A stretch of DNA of 6,487 nucleotides from an uncultured Eubacteriales bacterium (GCA_900319835.1 ONPY01000102.1:1-6487); one strand, 5' to 3'. Shown: positions 1 to 5,794, counted from the first letter of the stretch. Notes: generated from the sequence alone by a model not told the origin. Program-made: numbers and translations.

Positions 1-392
1 ACCACCTCCGCCTGCTTGACACGGAGATGCTCCTGCTTTTCCAGGGTGTGCTTCATCACCTGCTGGTAGCGGCGACGGTCGGCCTGCGCGCGCAGGGAGT
101 GTACCGCCGGGCCCTTGCCCAGATTCAGCATCCGGTACTGGATGCAGGCCTTGTCCGCGGCCTTTGCCATCTCGCCGCCCAGCGCGTCCAGCTCCCGCAC
201 CAGGTGGCCCTTGCCGGTGCCGCCGATGGCGGGGTTGCAGGGCATGTTGCCCACGGAGTCGAGATTCACGGTAAAGCAGACCGTGTCCAGCCCCAGGCGC
301 GCCGCGGCCAGAGCCGCCTCAATGCCCGCGTGGCCCGCCCCGATGACGGCGATATCGCAGCTTCCGGCGTCATATTTGATCATCGCTTCCAT
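1..392 (-). CDS. mnmG: MnmG (GidA), tRNA uridine-5-carboxymethylaminomethyl modification enzyme, N-terminal part (runs off the left edge)
   Basis: The complement of 392-3 gives 130 residues of the FAD-binding subunit of the MnmE-MnmG complex, which in the cytoplasm modifies the wobble uridine (U34) of certain tRNAs. Visible features are a Rossmann dinucleotide motif GAGHAG at residues 18-23, the family motif CNPAIGG at 52-58, then [16 protein letters not shown] (60-75), and [15 protein letters not shown] further on, all highly characteristic of MnmG. The start is the ATG at 392, preceded by GGAAGAG five bases upstream; an in-frame ATG at 383 (codon 4) is the alternative and would match the short N-terminus usual in the family. 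The remaining roughly 490 residues lie outside the window. It has its own promoter (418-446) and is not preceded by mnmE, unlike the common Firmicute mnmE-mnmG order. Identification is secure from sequence recognition; the start is less certain. Confidence 0.96.
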   Translation of the reverse strand, partial: MEAMIKYDAGSCDIAVIGAGHAGIEAALAAARLGLDTVCFTVNLDSVGNMPCNPAIGGTGKGHLVRELDALGGEMAKAADKACIQYRMLNLGKGPAVHSLRAQADRRRYQQVMKHTLEKQEHLRVKQAEV

Positions 393-417
393 CACTTCTC
401 TTCCATCGGAATGTCCT

Positions 418-446
418 ATTGTAGCATTCCGGGCGGAAGGCGTCAA
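418..446 (-). promoter_or_regulatory. Sigma-A promoter of mnmG
   Basis: On the minus strand, TTGACG (446-441) is followed by a 17-bp spacer and TACAAT (423-418). Transcription would start near 411, giving a leader of about 20 bases before the mnmG ATG at 392. The same two hexamers and spacing occur in front of the 70-codon gene at 5866. Confidence 0.8.
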
Positions 447-498
447 ATGGAAGATCGGTGCAGGGAAATGCTGGAAATGATTTTTCCTGCAAAGCCAC

Positions 499-527
499 TT
501 GACCGCGGGGCAGAGGAGGAATATAAT
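499..527 (+). promoter_or_regulatory. Sigma-A promoter of the surface-protein gene
   Basis: TTGACC (499-504), a 17-bp spacer and a perfect TATAAT (522-527) make this one of the strongest promoters in the window. Transcription would start near 534, leaving a leader of about 40 bases before the ATG at 576. It is back to back with the mnmG promoter, about 50 bp apart, with no obvious shared operator. Confidence 0.85.
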
Positions 528-575
528 TTACATAATAACACAGATGTGTCGAAGGACGTCGGAAAGGAGAATACT

Positions 576-1823
576 ATGAAAAGCATGAAGTCGCGGCTCC
601 TGACGGCCCTGTTCTGCCTTTGCCTGTGCGCTGCGGTCACGGTGCTCTGCCCGATCCGGGCGCATGCCGACGACCCGATCTACGTCAACAAGGTGCTGAC
701 CACCACGACCTACACCCCGGTGGCGCTGATGGACCTGGACTATGTCACCGCGGCCACCAGCACCAGCGGCGTATACATCACCGAGTACAACTGGTTTGAC
801 GTGGAGACCGGCAGCGTCATCACCAGCAACTTCACCACCCGCCCGGCGGAGGTGCAGATCACCCTGGCCACCTACGACGGCATTGAGTTTTCCGACACGG
901 TGGCGGTCTATCTCAACAACAGCCCGGCCTCCTTTGTGGTCTCCGCGGACCACCGTTATCTGACACTCTCCAGAACCTATGCGCCGGATGTGTGGAAGCC
1001 CTCGGTCATCAAAAACCCGGAGAACGAGACCGTGGAAGAGGGCGGCATTGCCTCCTTCGCGGCGACGGCCATTTATAACCTTGGTTATCAGTGGATGGTG
1101 CTCGATCCGAAGACCTGGGAGCACTACCCCGTGGATGAACTGCCGGACCGCTACGGTGTGACGGTCGGAGAGACCGGCAACGACCACGTCACCATCTACG
1201 GCGTGACACGGGAGATGGACGGCCTGCGCTTTTACTGCACCTTCCTCGGCGCGGTGAAGGGGGACTACTACAACGCCGACTCCCTGGGCGCCACGCTCCA
1301 TGTGCGCTTTGATCCCAATGCGGTTATAACGGAGCCGGAACCCGAGGAGGAGCCGGCCGAGGAAGTGCCGGCGGAGGAACCGACTGAGACGCCGGAGGAG
1401 ACCCCGGCGGAAGAAACAGGGGCGGAGGAGACGGGACCCGCACCCGCGGAGACGGAGGCGGAGGAGGTCCACACCCACGTCTTTTCCGACACCTGGTCCT
1501 ATGACGGCTCCACCCACTGGCGGGAGTGTGAATGCGGCGAGCGCACCGAACAGGGCGCCCACACGCTGGAGTGGAAGCTGACCCGCCGGGCCACCAAGAA
1601 GATCGCCGGCATCGAGACCGGCACCTGCACCACCTGCGGCTACACCGTCACCCGGGAGACGGACTATGACGGCATCAGCGACGGGCTGCGCCTGGCCATC
1701 GTGGGTGTGGCGGGATTGACCGCACTGACCATCCTGGTGCTGATCGTGGACTCCATCCGCACCAGCATCAAGCGGCGGAAGCGGCGGAAGAAAAAACGCA
1801 GCGCCTCCCATGTGAAGAAATAA
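576..1823 (+). CDS. Secreted, membrane-anchored Ig-like surface protein with acidic stalk and Cys/His module
   Basis: A 415-residue protein of unknown specific function, predicted to be displayed on the outer face of the membrane. Order: Sec signal peptide 1-31 (basic start, hydrophobic core, AHA/DD cleavage; Cys25 is preceded by VL, so no lipobox); a beta-rich domain about 33-135 with the YNWFDVETG and ATYDGIEFSD pattern common in clostridial surface proteins; an Ig-like domain about 143-245 (ETVEEGG, core W173, DGLRFYC); a Pro/Glu/Thr stalk 253-298; a Cys/His module 299-362 (H314-W315, C318, C320, H329, C351, C354); a transmembrane helix about 370-391; and a very basic cytosolic tail rich in RRK. 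There is no LPXTG. The ATG at 576 is chosen because AAGGAGA (564-570) sits five bases before it and a signal peptide follows; the frame is open upstream, but that part overlaps the mnmG start and the promoter. It is monocistronic. Surface location is well supported; ligand unknown. Confidence 0.9.
   Translation: MKSMKSRLLTALFCLCLCAAVTVLCPIRAHADDPIYVNKVLTTTTYTPVALMDLDYVTAATSTSGVYITEYNWFDVETGSVITSNFTTRPAEVQITLATYDGIEFSDTVAVYLNNSPASFVVSADHRYLTLSRTYAPDVWKPSVIKNPENETVEEGGIASFAATAIYNLGYQWMVLDPKTWEHYPVDELPDRYGVTVGETGNDHVTIYGVTREMDGLRFYCTFLGAVKGDYYNADSLGATLHVRFDPNAVITEPEPEEEPAEEVPAEEPTETPEETPAEETGAEETGPAPAETEAEEVHTHVFSDTWSYDGSTHWRECECGERTEQGAHTLEWKLTRRATKKIAGIETGTCTTCGYTVTRETDYDGISDGLRLAIVGVAGLTALTILVLIVDSIRTSIKRRKRRKKKRSASHVKK
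1332..1469 (+). repeat. Low-complexity Pro/Glu/Thr coding repeat (acidic stalk)
   Basis: Codons 253-298 of the surface protein are degenerate repeats built on PEE, PAEE and ETPEE, made of GAG/GAA and CCG/GCG codons. The encoded segment is strongly acidic and probably extended, spacing the Ig-like domain from the Cys/His module and membrane. The DNA repeat is imperfect, but such tracts often vary in length between strains. Confidence 0.75.
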
Positions 1824-1832
1824 GAAGAATCG

Positions 1833-1871
1833 AAAAGGAACCCCGAAGGCTTAGCCTTCGGGGTTCCTTTT
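1833..1871. terminator. Bidirectional intrinsic terminator between the surface-protein gene and the DUF1836 gene
   Basis: A perfect 18-bp inverted repeat (1833-1850 with 1854-1871) closes on the loop TTA. The arms begin with AAAA and end with TTTT, so a U-tract follows the GC stem on both strands. It starts 9 bases after the surface-protein stop and its right end overlaps the TAA of the convergent DUF1836 gene (1870-1872). Confidence 0.93.
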
Positions 1872-2358
1872 ATGTCAGTTGGGAGATCAGCCGCAGCGTC
1901 AGCGCCTGCTCGGACTGGGCGCGCAGGGCAGAGCGCAGGATGCGGTCGACCGGGGAGCCGCCGCACTCCGTCGGCGCTTCGGCCGCCGCAAGGCCCGCCT
2001 GCTCGTAGAGCGCACAGAAGGCGTCATAACAGGCGTCAAGGCTCTGCTCCCGGAGCATCGCGTCGAGCAGCGCGTGGATGGACGCGATGGGCAGGACGGG
2101 CTTTAACAGGCAGAGCATCACCAGCGTCGCCAGGTGCTCCCGTCCGTAGCGTTTCTTCACCGGCGGCGGGACCACGCCCTGCTTGACATAGTTGTTGACC
2201 ATGGAGGCGGTGAGCCCCTTGCCGTCAGCCCCCGGGCAGTTTTCCAGATACCGCGCCATCAGGGAGAGCACCTGGTCCATATACAGGGCCAGATCCGGGA
2301 GTTCGGCCCAGCGGGGCAGCGGCGAAACGGCGAGTTTGTCTGTCTCGGTCTGTGTCAT
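1870..2358 (-). CDS. DUF1836 family protein, probable DNA-binding regulator
   Basis: A 162-residue cytosolic protein recognised as DUF1836, a Firmicutes family related to MerR-type winged-helix proteins and of unproven function. The family pattern runs ELPDLALYMDQVLSLM (19-34), then GLTASMVNNYVKQGVVPPP (48-66), KKRYGREHLATLVML (68-82) and a helical region with LPIASIHALLDAML (89-102). The segment around MVNNYVKQG and KKRYGREHL corresponds to the helix-turn-helix and wing. The start is the ATG at 2358, with AGAAGGTG about six bases upstream; a TTG just before it (2361) and a far upstream TTG (2403) are less well placed. It is transcribed divergently from the SGNH hydrolase and shares a control region with it, so regulation of that hydrolase and of itself is a reasonable inference. 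No effector-binding domain is visible. Family assignment is firm, target inferred. Confidence 0.88.
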   Translation of the reverse strand: MTQTETDKLAVSPLPRWAELPDLALYMDQVLSLMARYLENCPGADGKGLTASMVNNYVKQGVVPPPVKKRYGREHLATLVMLCLLKPVLPIASIHALLDAMLREQSLDACYDAFCALYEQAGLAAAEAPTECGGSPVDRILRSALRAQSEQALTLRLISQLT

Positions 2359-2382
2359 CAAGCGCACCTTCTTTCTGCTGTC

Positions 2383-2411
2383 ATGGTAGCATAAGGCTTT
2401 CAAAAACGCAA
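2383..2411 (-). promoter_or_regulatory. Probable promoter of the DUF1836 gene
   Basis: On the minus strand, TTGCGT (2411-2406) is followed by a 17-bp spacer and TACCAT (2388-2383). Transcription would begin near 2376, giving a leader of roughly 18 bases before the ATG at 2358 that still includes the ribosome binding site. The -35 overlaps one copy of the AAAAACGC repeat (2402-2409). Confidence 0.6.
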
Positions 2412-2430
2412 GAGGAAAATCTAAAAACGC
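2402..2430. promoter_or_regulatory. Candidate operator: two AAAAACGC direct repeats between divergent promoters
   Basis: AAAAACGC occurs at 2402-2409 and 2423-2430, starts 21 bp apart, or about two helical turns. The first copy overlaps the -35 of the DUF1836 promoter and the second abuts the -35 of the hydrolase promoter (2431). A partial inverted copy, CGTTT, lies at 2450-2454 next to the hydrolase -10. The placement suits one protein controlling both directions. The A-rich composition means chance is possible. Confidence 0.4.
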
Positions 2431-2459
2431 TTGACACTGAAAGCGAAATCGTTTAATAT
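2431..2459 (+). promoter_or_regulatory. Sigma-A promoter of the SGNH hydrolase gene
   Basis: A perfect TTGACA (2431-2436), a 17-bp spacer and TAATAT (2454-2459) give a strong promoter. Transcription would start near 2466, leaving an A-rich leader of about 43 bases before the start codon. Confidence 0.85.
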
Positions 2460-2508
2460 AGAATAGAAAACTAGATAAAATAAACTAAAAGACAAGAAGG
2501 TGCTGAAA

Positions 2509-3177
2509 TTGAACATCACTGTTTACGGGGACTCCATCCTCAAGGGCGTGCTGCTGGAGGAGGGAAAGTATAAAATGAACCGGAGCTGGGAGCAGCGCCT
2601 GGCGGCGGAGCACGGGCTCACCATCCGCAACAAGGCCCACTTCGGCAGCACCATCGGCAAAGCCCTGGGCCTGATCGAAAAGGACTGTGCGGAGACCTGG
2701 ACGGAGGGGGAGCTTGCCCTGCTGGAGTTCGGCGGCAACGACTGCGACTTTGACTGGGCGGCCATCGCCGAAAACCCCGAGGGCAGCTATGTCAGCAAAA
2801 CCCCGCCGGAGACCTTTGAGAGCTGCTACCGCCGTGCGATCCGACTGGTGGAGGAGAGCGGGCGGGAGCCAATCGTGCTCACCCTACCGCCGATCCACTC
2901 GGAGCGCTACCTGGATTTCATCTGCCGGGGCGGGCTGAAGAAGGAGAACATCCTGCGCTGGCTGGGGGATGTGGATGCGATCTACCGCTGGCAGAGGATG
3001 TATTCGGAGCTGGTCTCCCAGCTGGCTCTGGGGGAAGGCGTAAAGAGCATCGATCTGCGCGCGGTCTTTCTCCGGGACAAGCACAGCCCGGAAGAGCTGC
3101 TGTGCATAGACGGCATCCACCCCTCCCGCCTGGGACAAAGCCTGATCTATGAGACGCTCTCCGCCGCGATGGGCTGA
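2509..3177 (+). CDS. SGNH/GDSL-family hydrolase (probable esterase or lipase-like acyl hydrolase)
   Basis: A 222-residue, probably cytosolic enzyme (no signal peptide) with the four SGNH blocks. Block I is VYGDSI with nucleophile Ser9 right at the N-terminus; block II Gly is in FGST (Gly46); block III is FGGND with Asn77; block V is DGIHPS with Asp201 and His204. These residues form the catalytic triad and oxyanion hole of ester-hydrolysing enzymes; the substrate (acyl ester, acetylated sugar or lipid) cannot be told. The length is typical of single-domain members. The start is taken as TTG at 2509 because AAGAAGG (2494-2500) lies eight bases upstream; a GTG at 2500 overlaps that ribosome binding site and is unlikely. 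It is a single-gene unit ended by the terminator at 3191-3233, and divergent from a DUF1836 regulator that may control it. Fold and catalytic residues are clear, physiological role unknown. Confidence 0.9.
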   Translation: MNITVYGDSILKGVLLEEGKYKMNRSWEQRLAAEHGLTIRNKAHFGSTIGKALGLIEKDCAETWTEGELALLEFGGNDCDFDWAAIAENPEGSYVSKTPPETFESCYRRAIRLVEESGREPIVLTLPPIHSERYLDFICRGGLKKENILRWLGDVDAIYRWQRMYSELVSQLALGEGVKSIDLRAVFLRDKHSPEELLCIDGIHPSRLGQSLIYETLSAAMG

Positions 3178-3190
3178 GCGGATTGCCTGC

Positions 3191-3233
3191 AAAAAGCCGT
3201 GAGGCCGGAACATTTCCGACCTCACGGCTTTTT
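3191..3233. terminator. Bidirectional intrinsic terminator between the SGNH hydrolase and lysR
   Basis: A 20-bp inverted repeat (3191-3210 with 3214-3233) has one C/A mismatch and the loop CAT. The arms start AAAAA and end TTTTT, so it works for both convergent genes: it begins 13 bases after the hydrolase stop and lies three bases beyond the lysR stop (3237-3239). Confidence 0.92.
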
Positions 3234-3236
3234 GAA

Positions 3237-4130
3237 TCAGTGTCTCTGCATCTCGTTGTATTGCTTCACGATCCCCTGCAGCAGCTCCGGGTGCTCGTAA
3301 TCACGGCGATAGACGATGTTGGTCTCCCGCACCATGCTGAGGTTTTCAATGGTCAGCAGGGCCAGCTTCTTTTTGCGCTGCTCATCGAGACATGCGCTGC
3401 GGGCCAGCACCGACACGCCGAAGCCCCGGCGTACCAGATCCTTGATGGAGGCGATGGAGTCGATCTCCAGGGTGATGTTGAAATCGTTGATGTTCAGGTT
3501 CTGGCTCTCCAGACTGGCCTCAAAGAGATTGCGGGTGTTGGAGTTCGGCAGGCGCAGGATCAGCCGCTCCTTCATCAGCTGGCTGACGGTCACCATGCTC
3601 TGACCGGCCAGACCGTGCTCCGGCGCCACAGCCAGCACCAGACAGTCGGTGTCCAGCATCATGTAGCAGAGCGACGGGTCGCTGCTCTTGCCCTCAATGA
3701 AGGCAAAGTCCAGCTCGTAGTTTTTCAGCATGGTGGAGAGCTGGTCGGCGGTGTTGGTGAGAATGCGCAGGTTCAGATTCTCGTACTTGTTGGTGTAGGC
3801 CGCCAGAGCTTCGATGATGGCGCTGCTCTCGGCGGTGTGCGTGATACCGATGGTGAGCGAGCGCAGCTGCTCCCGTTCGTTTTTCAGCGTCTGTTCCATG
3901 TTCCGGTACAGGGCGATCATCTGCCGGGCGTAGCGCAGGACGATCTCCCCCTCCGGCGTCAGACGGAACTTGTTGTGGGAGTGCTCAAAGATTTTGACGT
4001 TCAGGTTTGCTTCAAGCTGCCGGATGTGCTGGCTGACAGCGGGCTGAGACAGGGAGAGCTGCTCGGCTGCTTTGGTGTAGCTTCCGGTTTCGACGATCTT
4101 GATGAGCGAGTAGAGCCTGGGGTCAACCAT
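3237..4130 (-). CDS. LysR-type transcriptional regulator
   Basis: A 297-residue protein of the usual LysR length. The N-terminal winged helix-turn-helix is clear at about 18-40 (YTKAAEQLSLSQPAVSQHIR), followed by the wing (VKIFEHSHNKFRLTPEG, about 45-61), a linker helix, and a periplasmic-binding-protein-like effector domain from about 90 to the end. The ATG at 4130 is fixed by AGGAGG eight bases upstream (4139-4144). The gene lies downstream of a MATE transporter in the same direction, and its first 43 codons overlap the 3' end of the MATE frame in another phase, so the two are probably co-transcribed and translationally coupled. Two T-N11-A palindromes upstream of the MATE gene are its likely binding sites, implying control of the pump and of itself. 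The effector is unknown; a MATE substrate is a natural guess. The frame is open well upstream of 4130, but that part is noise in the shadow of MATE. Confidence 0.94.
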   Translation of the reverse strand: MVDPRLYSLIKIVETGSYTKAAEQLSLSQPAVSQHIRQLEANLNVKIFEHSHNKFRLTPEGEIVLRYARQMIALYRNMEQTLKNEREQLRSLTIGITHTAESSAIIEALAAYTNKYENLNLRILTNTADQLSTMLKNYELDFAFIEGKSSDPSLCYMMLDTDCLVLAVAPEHGLAGQSMVTVSQLMKERLILRLPNSNTRNLFEASLESQNLNINDFNITLEIDSIASIKDLVRRGFGVSVLARSACLDEQRKKKLALLTIENLSMVRETNIVYRRDYEHPELLQGIVKQYNEMQRH

Positions 4131-5551
4131 AATGCAAACCTCCTGTTTAAAGCAGCCGGCCGGGGGCGGCTGCTGTTTTGCGGCCCGGCAGAGCCGAGAC
4201 GGCGGACATACGCGGCAAAGACGGCGTTGGCCGTCAGGCAGCAGAGCAGATCGGCAAGGGGCGTGGCGGCCACGATCCCGCAGACCGGGAAGAGGGCGCC
4301 CAGCAGGAACATCATCGGGATATCCACGATGCCCTTGCGCAGAATGGCCAGCAGGAAGGACTTTTTCCCCTCGCCCACGGCCTGGAAAAACGAGATGTAG
4401 GTATAGGCGCTGGCCGAGAAGGGACCGCCCACACAGAGAATGCGCAAAAAGGCCGCGCCCGCGTCCAGCGAAGGGGAGGCGTGGCGGATAAAGAGCCCGA
4501 TCAGGGGCCGGGCCCAGAGCAGGCTGATCAGCATGCAAAGCCCCGCCATGCCCACCGCGAGGTTGTGGGAGACGCGCACCGCGGCGCGCATCCGCTCCCG
4601 CTTGCCGGCGGCGAAGTTGTAGGCAATCAGCGGCAGAGAGCCCTGGGCGATGCCGCGCACGATGCAGTGGGCCAGCATGTTGACCTTCTTGGCCACGCCG
4701 ATGCCCGCCTGCATCTGGATGCCGCTGAAGCTCATCAGCTTGTCGAGCACGGCGTAGGACACGTTTTCAAACAGCGTCATCACACAGGCGGGGATGCCGG
4801 CGGAAAAGACCTCCACCGGGATTTTCCCGGCCAGGCACCGCCGGTCTGGGCGGAAGACCAGGGAAGAATGTTTATGATTATACAGCAGAACCAGGACAAA
4901 ATACAACAGGGAAATGATGTTGGAGAGGCAGGTGGCGATGGCGGCGCCTGCGGCCTCGCGCCCCGGCGGGAGAATGCGGAACATGAACAGCGGGTCGAGC
5001 AGGATATTGCTCACACCGCCGAGCGCAATGCCGATGCTGGCGTGCAGGGCGCGGCCCTCCGCCCGGATCAGGTGGGACAGGAGCCCCCCGACGGCGGTGA
5101 CCATGCCGCCGCAGGCCACTGTGTAGAACAGGTACTCCACCGCCGCCGTGTGGGCCGTGGGGTCGACGCCGCCCAGCAGATCCACAAAGCCGTGCCGGAA
5201 GAGAAAAGCCGCGAGACTGTAGAGCCCCGAAGTGAGCAGGCAGCCCCAGAAGGCGAAGACGGAGGCACCACCGGCCCGGTCCGGATCGTTTCTGCCCAGG
5301 GCCCGGGCGATGGCGCTGCCGCCGCCCACGCCGAAGAGATTGGAGATGGCGGAGAGAAACAGGAAGGCGGGCATGCAGACGGTCACGGCGGTCAGCATGG
5401 CGTCGTTGCCGGTCATGCCGACAAAGAAGGTGTCCGCCATGTTGTAGATGACCAGGATCACCTGGCCCACCACCGTGGGCAGAGCCATGCGCAAAATGGC
5501 CTCGGGGATCCCACAGGTCTCGAAAAGTTCCCTCTTTCTGGCGGCTTCCAT
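4001..5551 (-). CDS. MATE family multidrug/sodium antiporter (MepA-like) with an unusual C-terminal extension
   Basis: A cytoplasmic-membrane efflux transporter, 516 residues as read, expected to export drugs or metabolites driven by a Na+ or H+ gradient. Typical MATE features are PTVVGQVILVIYNMADTFFVG (25-45, helix 1), LFGVGGGSAIARALG (72-86), the second-half start GIPACVMTLFENVSYAVLD (252-270), GSLPLIAYNFAAGKRERM (304-321) and FFQAVGEGKKS (388-398), giving twelve hydrophobic segments ending near residue 450. Relatives are about 440-465 residues, so roughly the last 58 codons (459-516) are extra: basic and Ser/Pro-rich, overlapping a hairpin, the lysR ribosome binding site and 43 lysR codons. 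This suggests a lost stop, an indel, or recoding at T TTA AAC (4151-4145). The start ATG at 5551 follows GGGGAGGTG by five bases. A LysR-type box is centred about 64 bp upstream of the predicted transcription start. Transporter assignment is firm; the C-terminus is doubtful. Confidence 0.92.
   Translation of the reverse strand: MEAARKRELFETCGIPEAILRMALPTVVGQVILVIYNMADTFFVGMTGNDAMLTAVTVCMPAFLFLSAISNLFGVGGGSAIARALGRNDPDRAGGASVFAFWGCLLTSGLYSLAAFLFRHGFVDLLGGVDPTAHTAAVEYLFYTVACGGMVTAVGGLLSHLIRAEGRALHASIGIALGGVSNILLDPLFMFRILPPGREAAGAAIATCLSNIISLLYFVLVLLYNHKHSSLVFRPDRRCLAGKIPVEVFSAGIPACVMTLFENVSYAVLDKLMSFSGIQMQAGIGVAKKVNMLAHCIVRGIAQGSLPLIAYNFAAGKRERMRAAVRVSHNLAVGMAGLCMLISLLWARPLIGLFIRHASPSLDAGAAFLRILCVGGPFSASAYTYISFFQAVGEGKKSFLLAILRKGIVDIPMMFLLGALFPVCGIVAATPLADLLCCLTANAVFAAYVRRLGSAGPQNSSRPRPAALNRRFALWLTPGSTRSSRSSKPEATPKQPSSSPCLSPLSASTSGSLKQT
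4145..4151 (-). other. Possible -1 slippery heptamer T TTA AAC at the MATE/lysR junction
   Basis: In the MATE frame the codons are GCT TTA AAC (467-469), giving X XXY YYZ in exact phase. A -1 shift here continues as CAG GAG GTT TGC ATT ATG, the lysR frame, with no stop, and would make a MATE-LysR fusion of about 771 residues. No stimulatory hairpin is evident directly downstream, so function is unproven. Confidence 0.3.
4151..4174 (-). terminator. Hairpin between MATE and lysR, possible weak terminator/attenuator
   Basis: An 8-bp perfect stem, AGCAGCCG with CGGCTGCT (4151-4158 with 4167-4174), has an 8-base GC-rich loop. Read leftward it is preceded by AAAAC and followed by only TTT, then the lysR ribosome binding site. 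It resembles a terminator with a short U-tract and could lower lysR expression relative to MATE. It lies inside the extended MATE frame. Confidence 0.4.
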
Positions 5552-5610
5552 GCTGTCACCTCCCCGACCTGCTCCGCTATGCGCCCGCTGATGCTCTCCT
5601 TCTTTTTCTC

Positions 5611-5639
5611 ATCCTATGAAAACACAAGAAAAAAAGCAA
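5611..5639 (-). promoter_or_regulatory. Candidate promoter of the MATE-lysR unit
   Basis: On the minus strand, TTGCTT (5639-5634) is followed by a 17-bp spacer and TAGGAT (5616-5611). Transcription would start near 5604, leaving a leader of about 53 bases before the ATG at 5551. The hexamers are weaker than those of other genes here, as expected for an activator-dependent promoter. A LysR-type box lies just upstream. Confidence 0.45.
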
Positions 5640-5660
5640 ATGAAAGCTTCTGATTCACCG

Positions 5661-5675
5661 ATAAGAAAAACTTAT
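5661..5675. promoter_or_regulatory. Candidate LysR-type binding site, proximal (T-N11-A palindrome)
   Basis: ATAAG-AAAAA-CTTAT is a perfect 5-bp inverted repeat with a 5-bp centre and fits the T-N11-A rule of LysR-family boxes. Its centre, 5668, is about 64 bp upstream of the predicted MATE transcription start, the classical position of the LysR recognition site. The likely ligand is the LysR protein encoded at 3237-4130. Confidence 0.55.
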
Positions 5676-5732
5676 AAGAAGGGAAGAGAACTGAAAAATG
5701 GCTGAAACAGCTGGTTTGCGGAACTGGAAATT

Positions 5733-5749
5733 CATAAGAAATCGTTATG
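5733..5749. promoter_or_regulatory. Candidate LysR-type binding site, distal (T-N11-A palindrome)
   Basis: CATAA-GAAATCG-TTATG is an inverted repeat with perfect 5-bp arms and contains ATAAG-N5-GTTAT, again matching T-N11-A. It shares ATAAGAA with the proximal site, and the two centres (5668 and 5741) are 73 bp apart, about seven helical turns, which would place them on the same DNA face. It could aid looping at the MATE promoter or act on the divergent 70-codon gene. Confidence 0.45.
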
Positions 5750-5794
5750 CGCTTTCTACAAACTGTGATTTCCCGGGACGGACAGTGTGCGCGG

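Noticed and set aside
27..575. Upstream extension of the surface protein by 183 codons
   Set aside because: It overlaps the start of mnmG on the other strand and both promoters. The signal peptide begins at the ATG at 576, right after a good ribosome binding site.
1332..1469. Tandem-looking GAG/CCG-rich DNA considered as a CRISPR or satellite array
   Set aside because: The repeats are short, imperfect and in phase with a coding Pro/Glu stalk, and there are no spacer units.
528..1811. Long open frame on the minus strand across the surface-protein gene
   Set aside because: It is the mirror of a well-supported gene in GC-rich DNA. Its product is Gly/Arg/His-rich without domains and it has no ribosome binding site.
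3183..4400. 405-codon open frame on the plus strand across lysR
   Set aside because: It begins inside the terminator hairpin, has no domain, and lies opposite a complete LysR protein with a strong ribosome binding site.
4131..4538. N-terminal extension of LysR by about 136 codons
   Set aside because: That stretch is the out-of-frame shadow of MATE, low in recognisable content. The ATG at 4130 has AGGAGG at ideal spacing and gives the normal LysR length.
4178..5653. 491-codon open frame on the plus strand across the MATE gene
   Set aside because: Composition is rich in Gly, His, Gln and Asp with no domain, while the opposite strand encodes clear MATE motifs. It is an antisense shadow.
5762..5786. 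ACTGT/ACAGT inverted repeat upstream of the 70-codon gene promoter
   Set aside because: Arms of only 5 bp with a 15-bp gap are likely by chance, and no candidate protein is evident.
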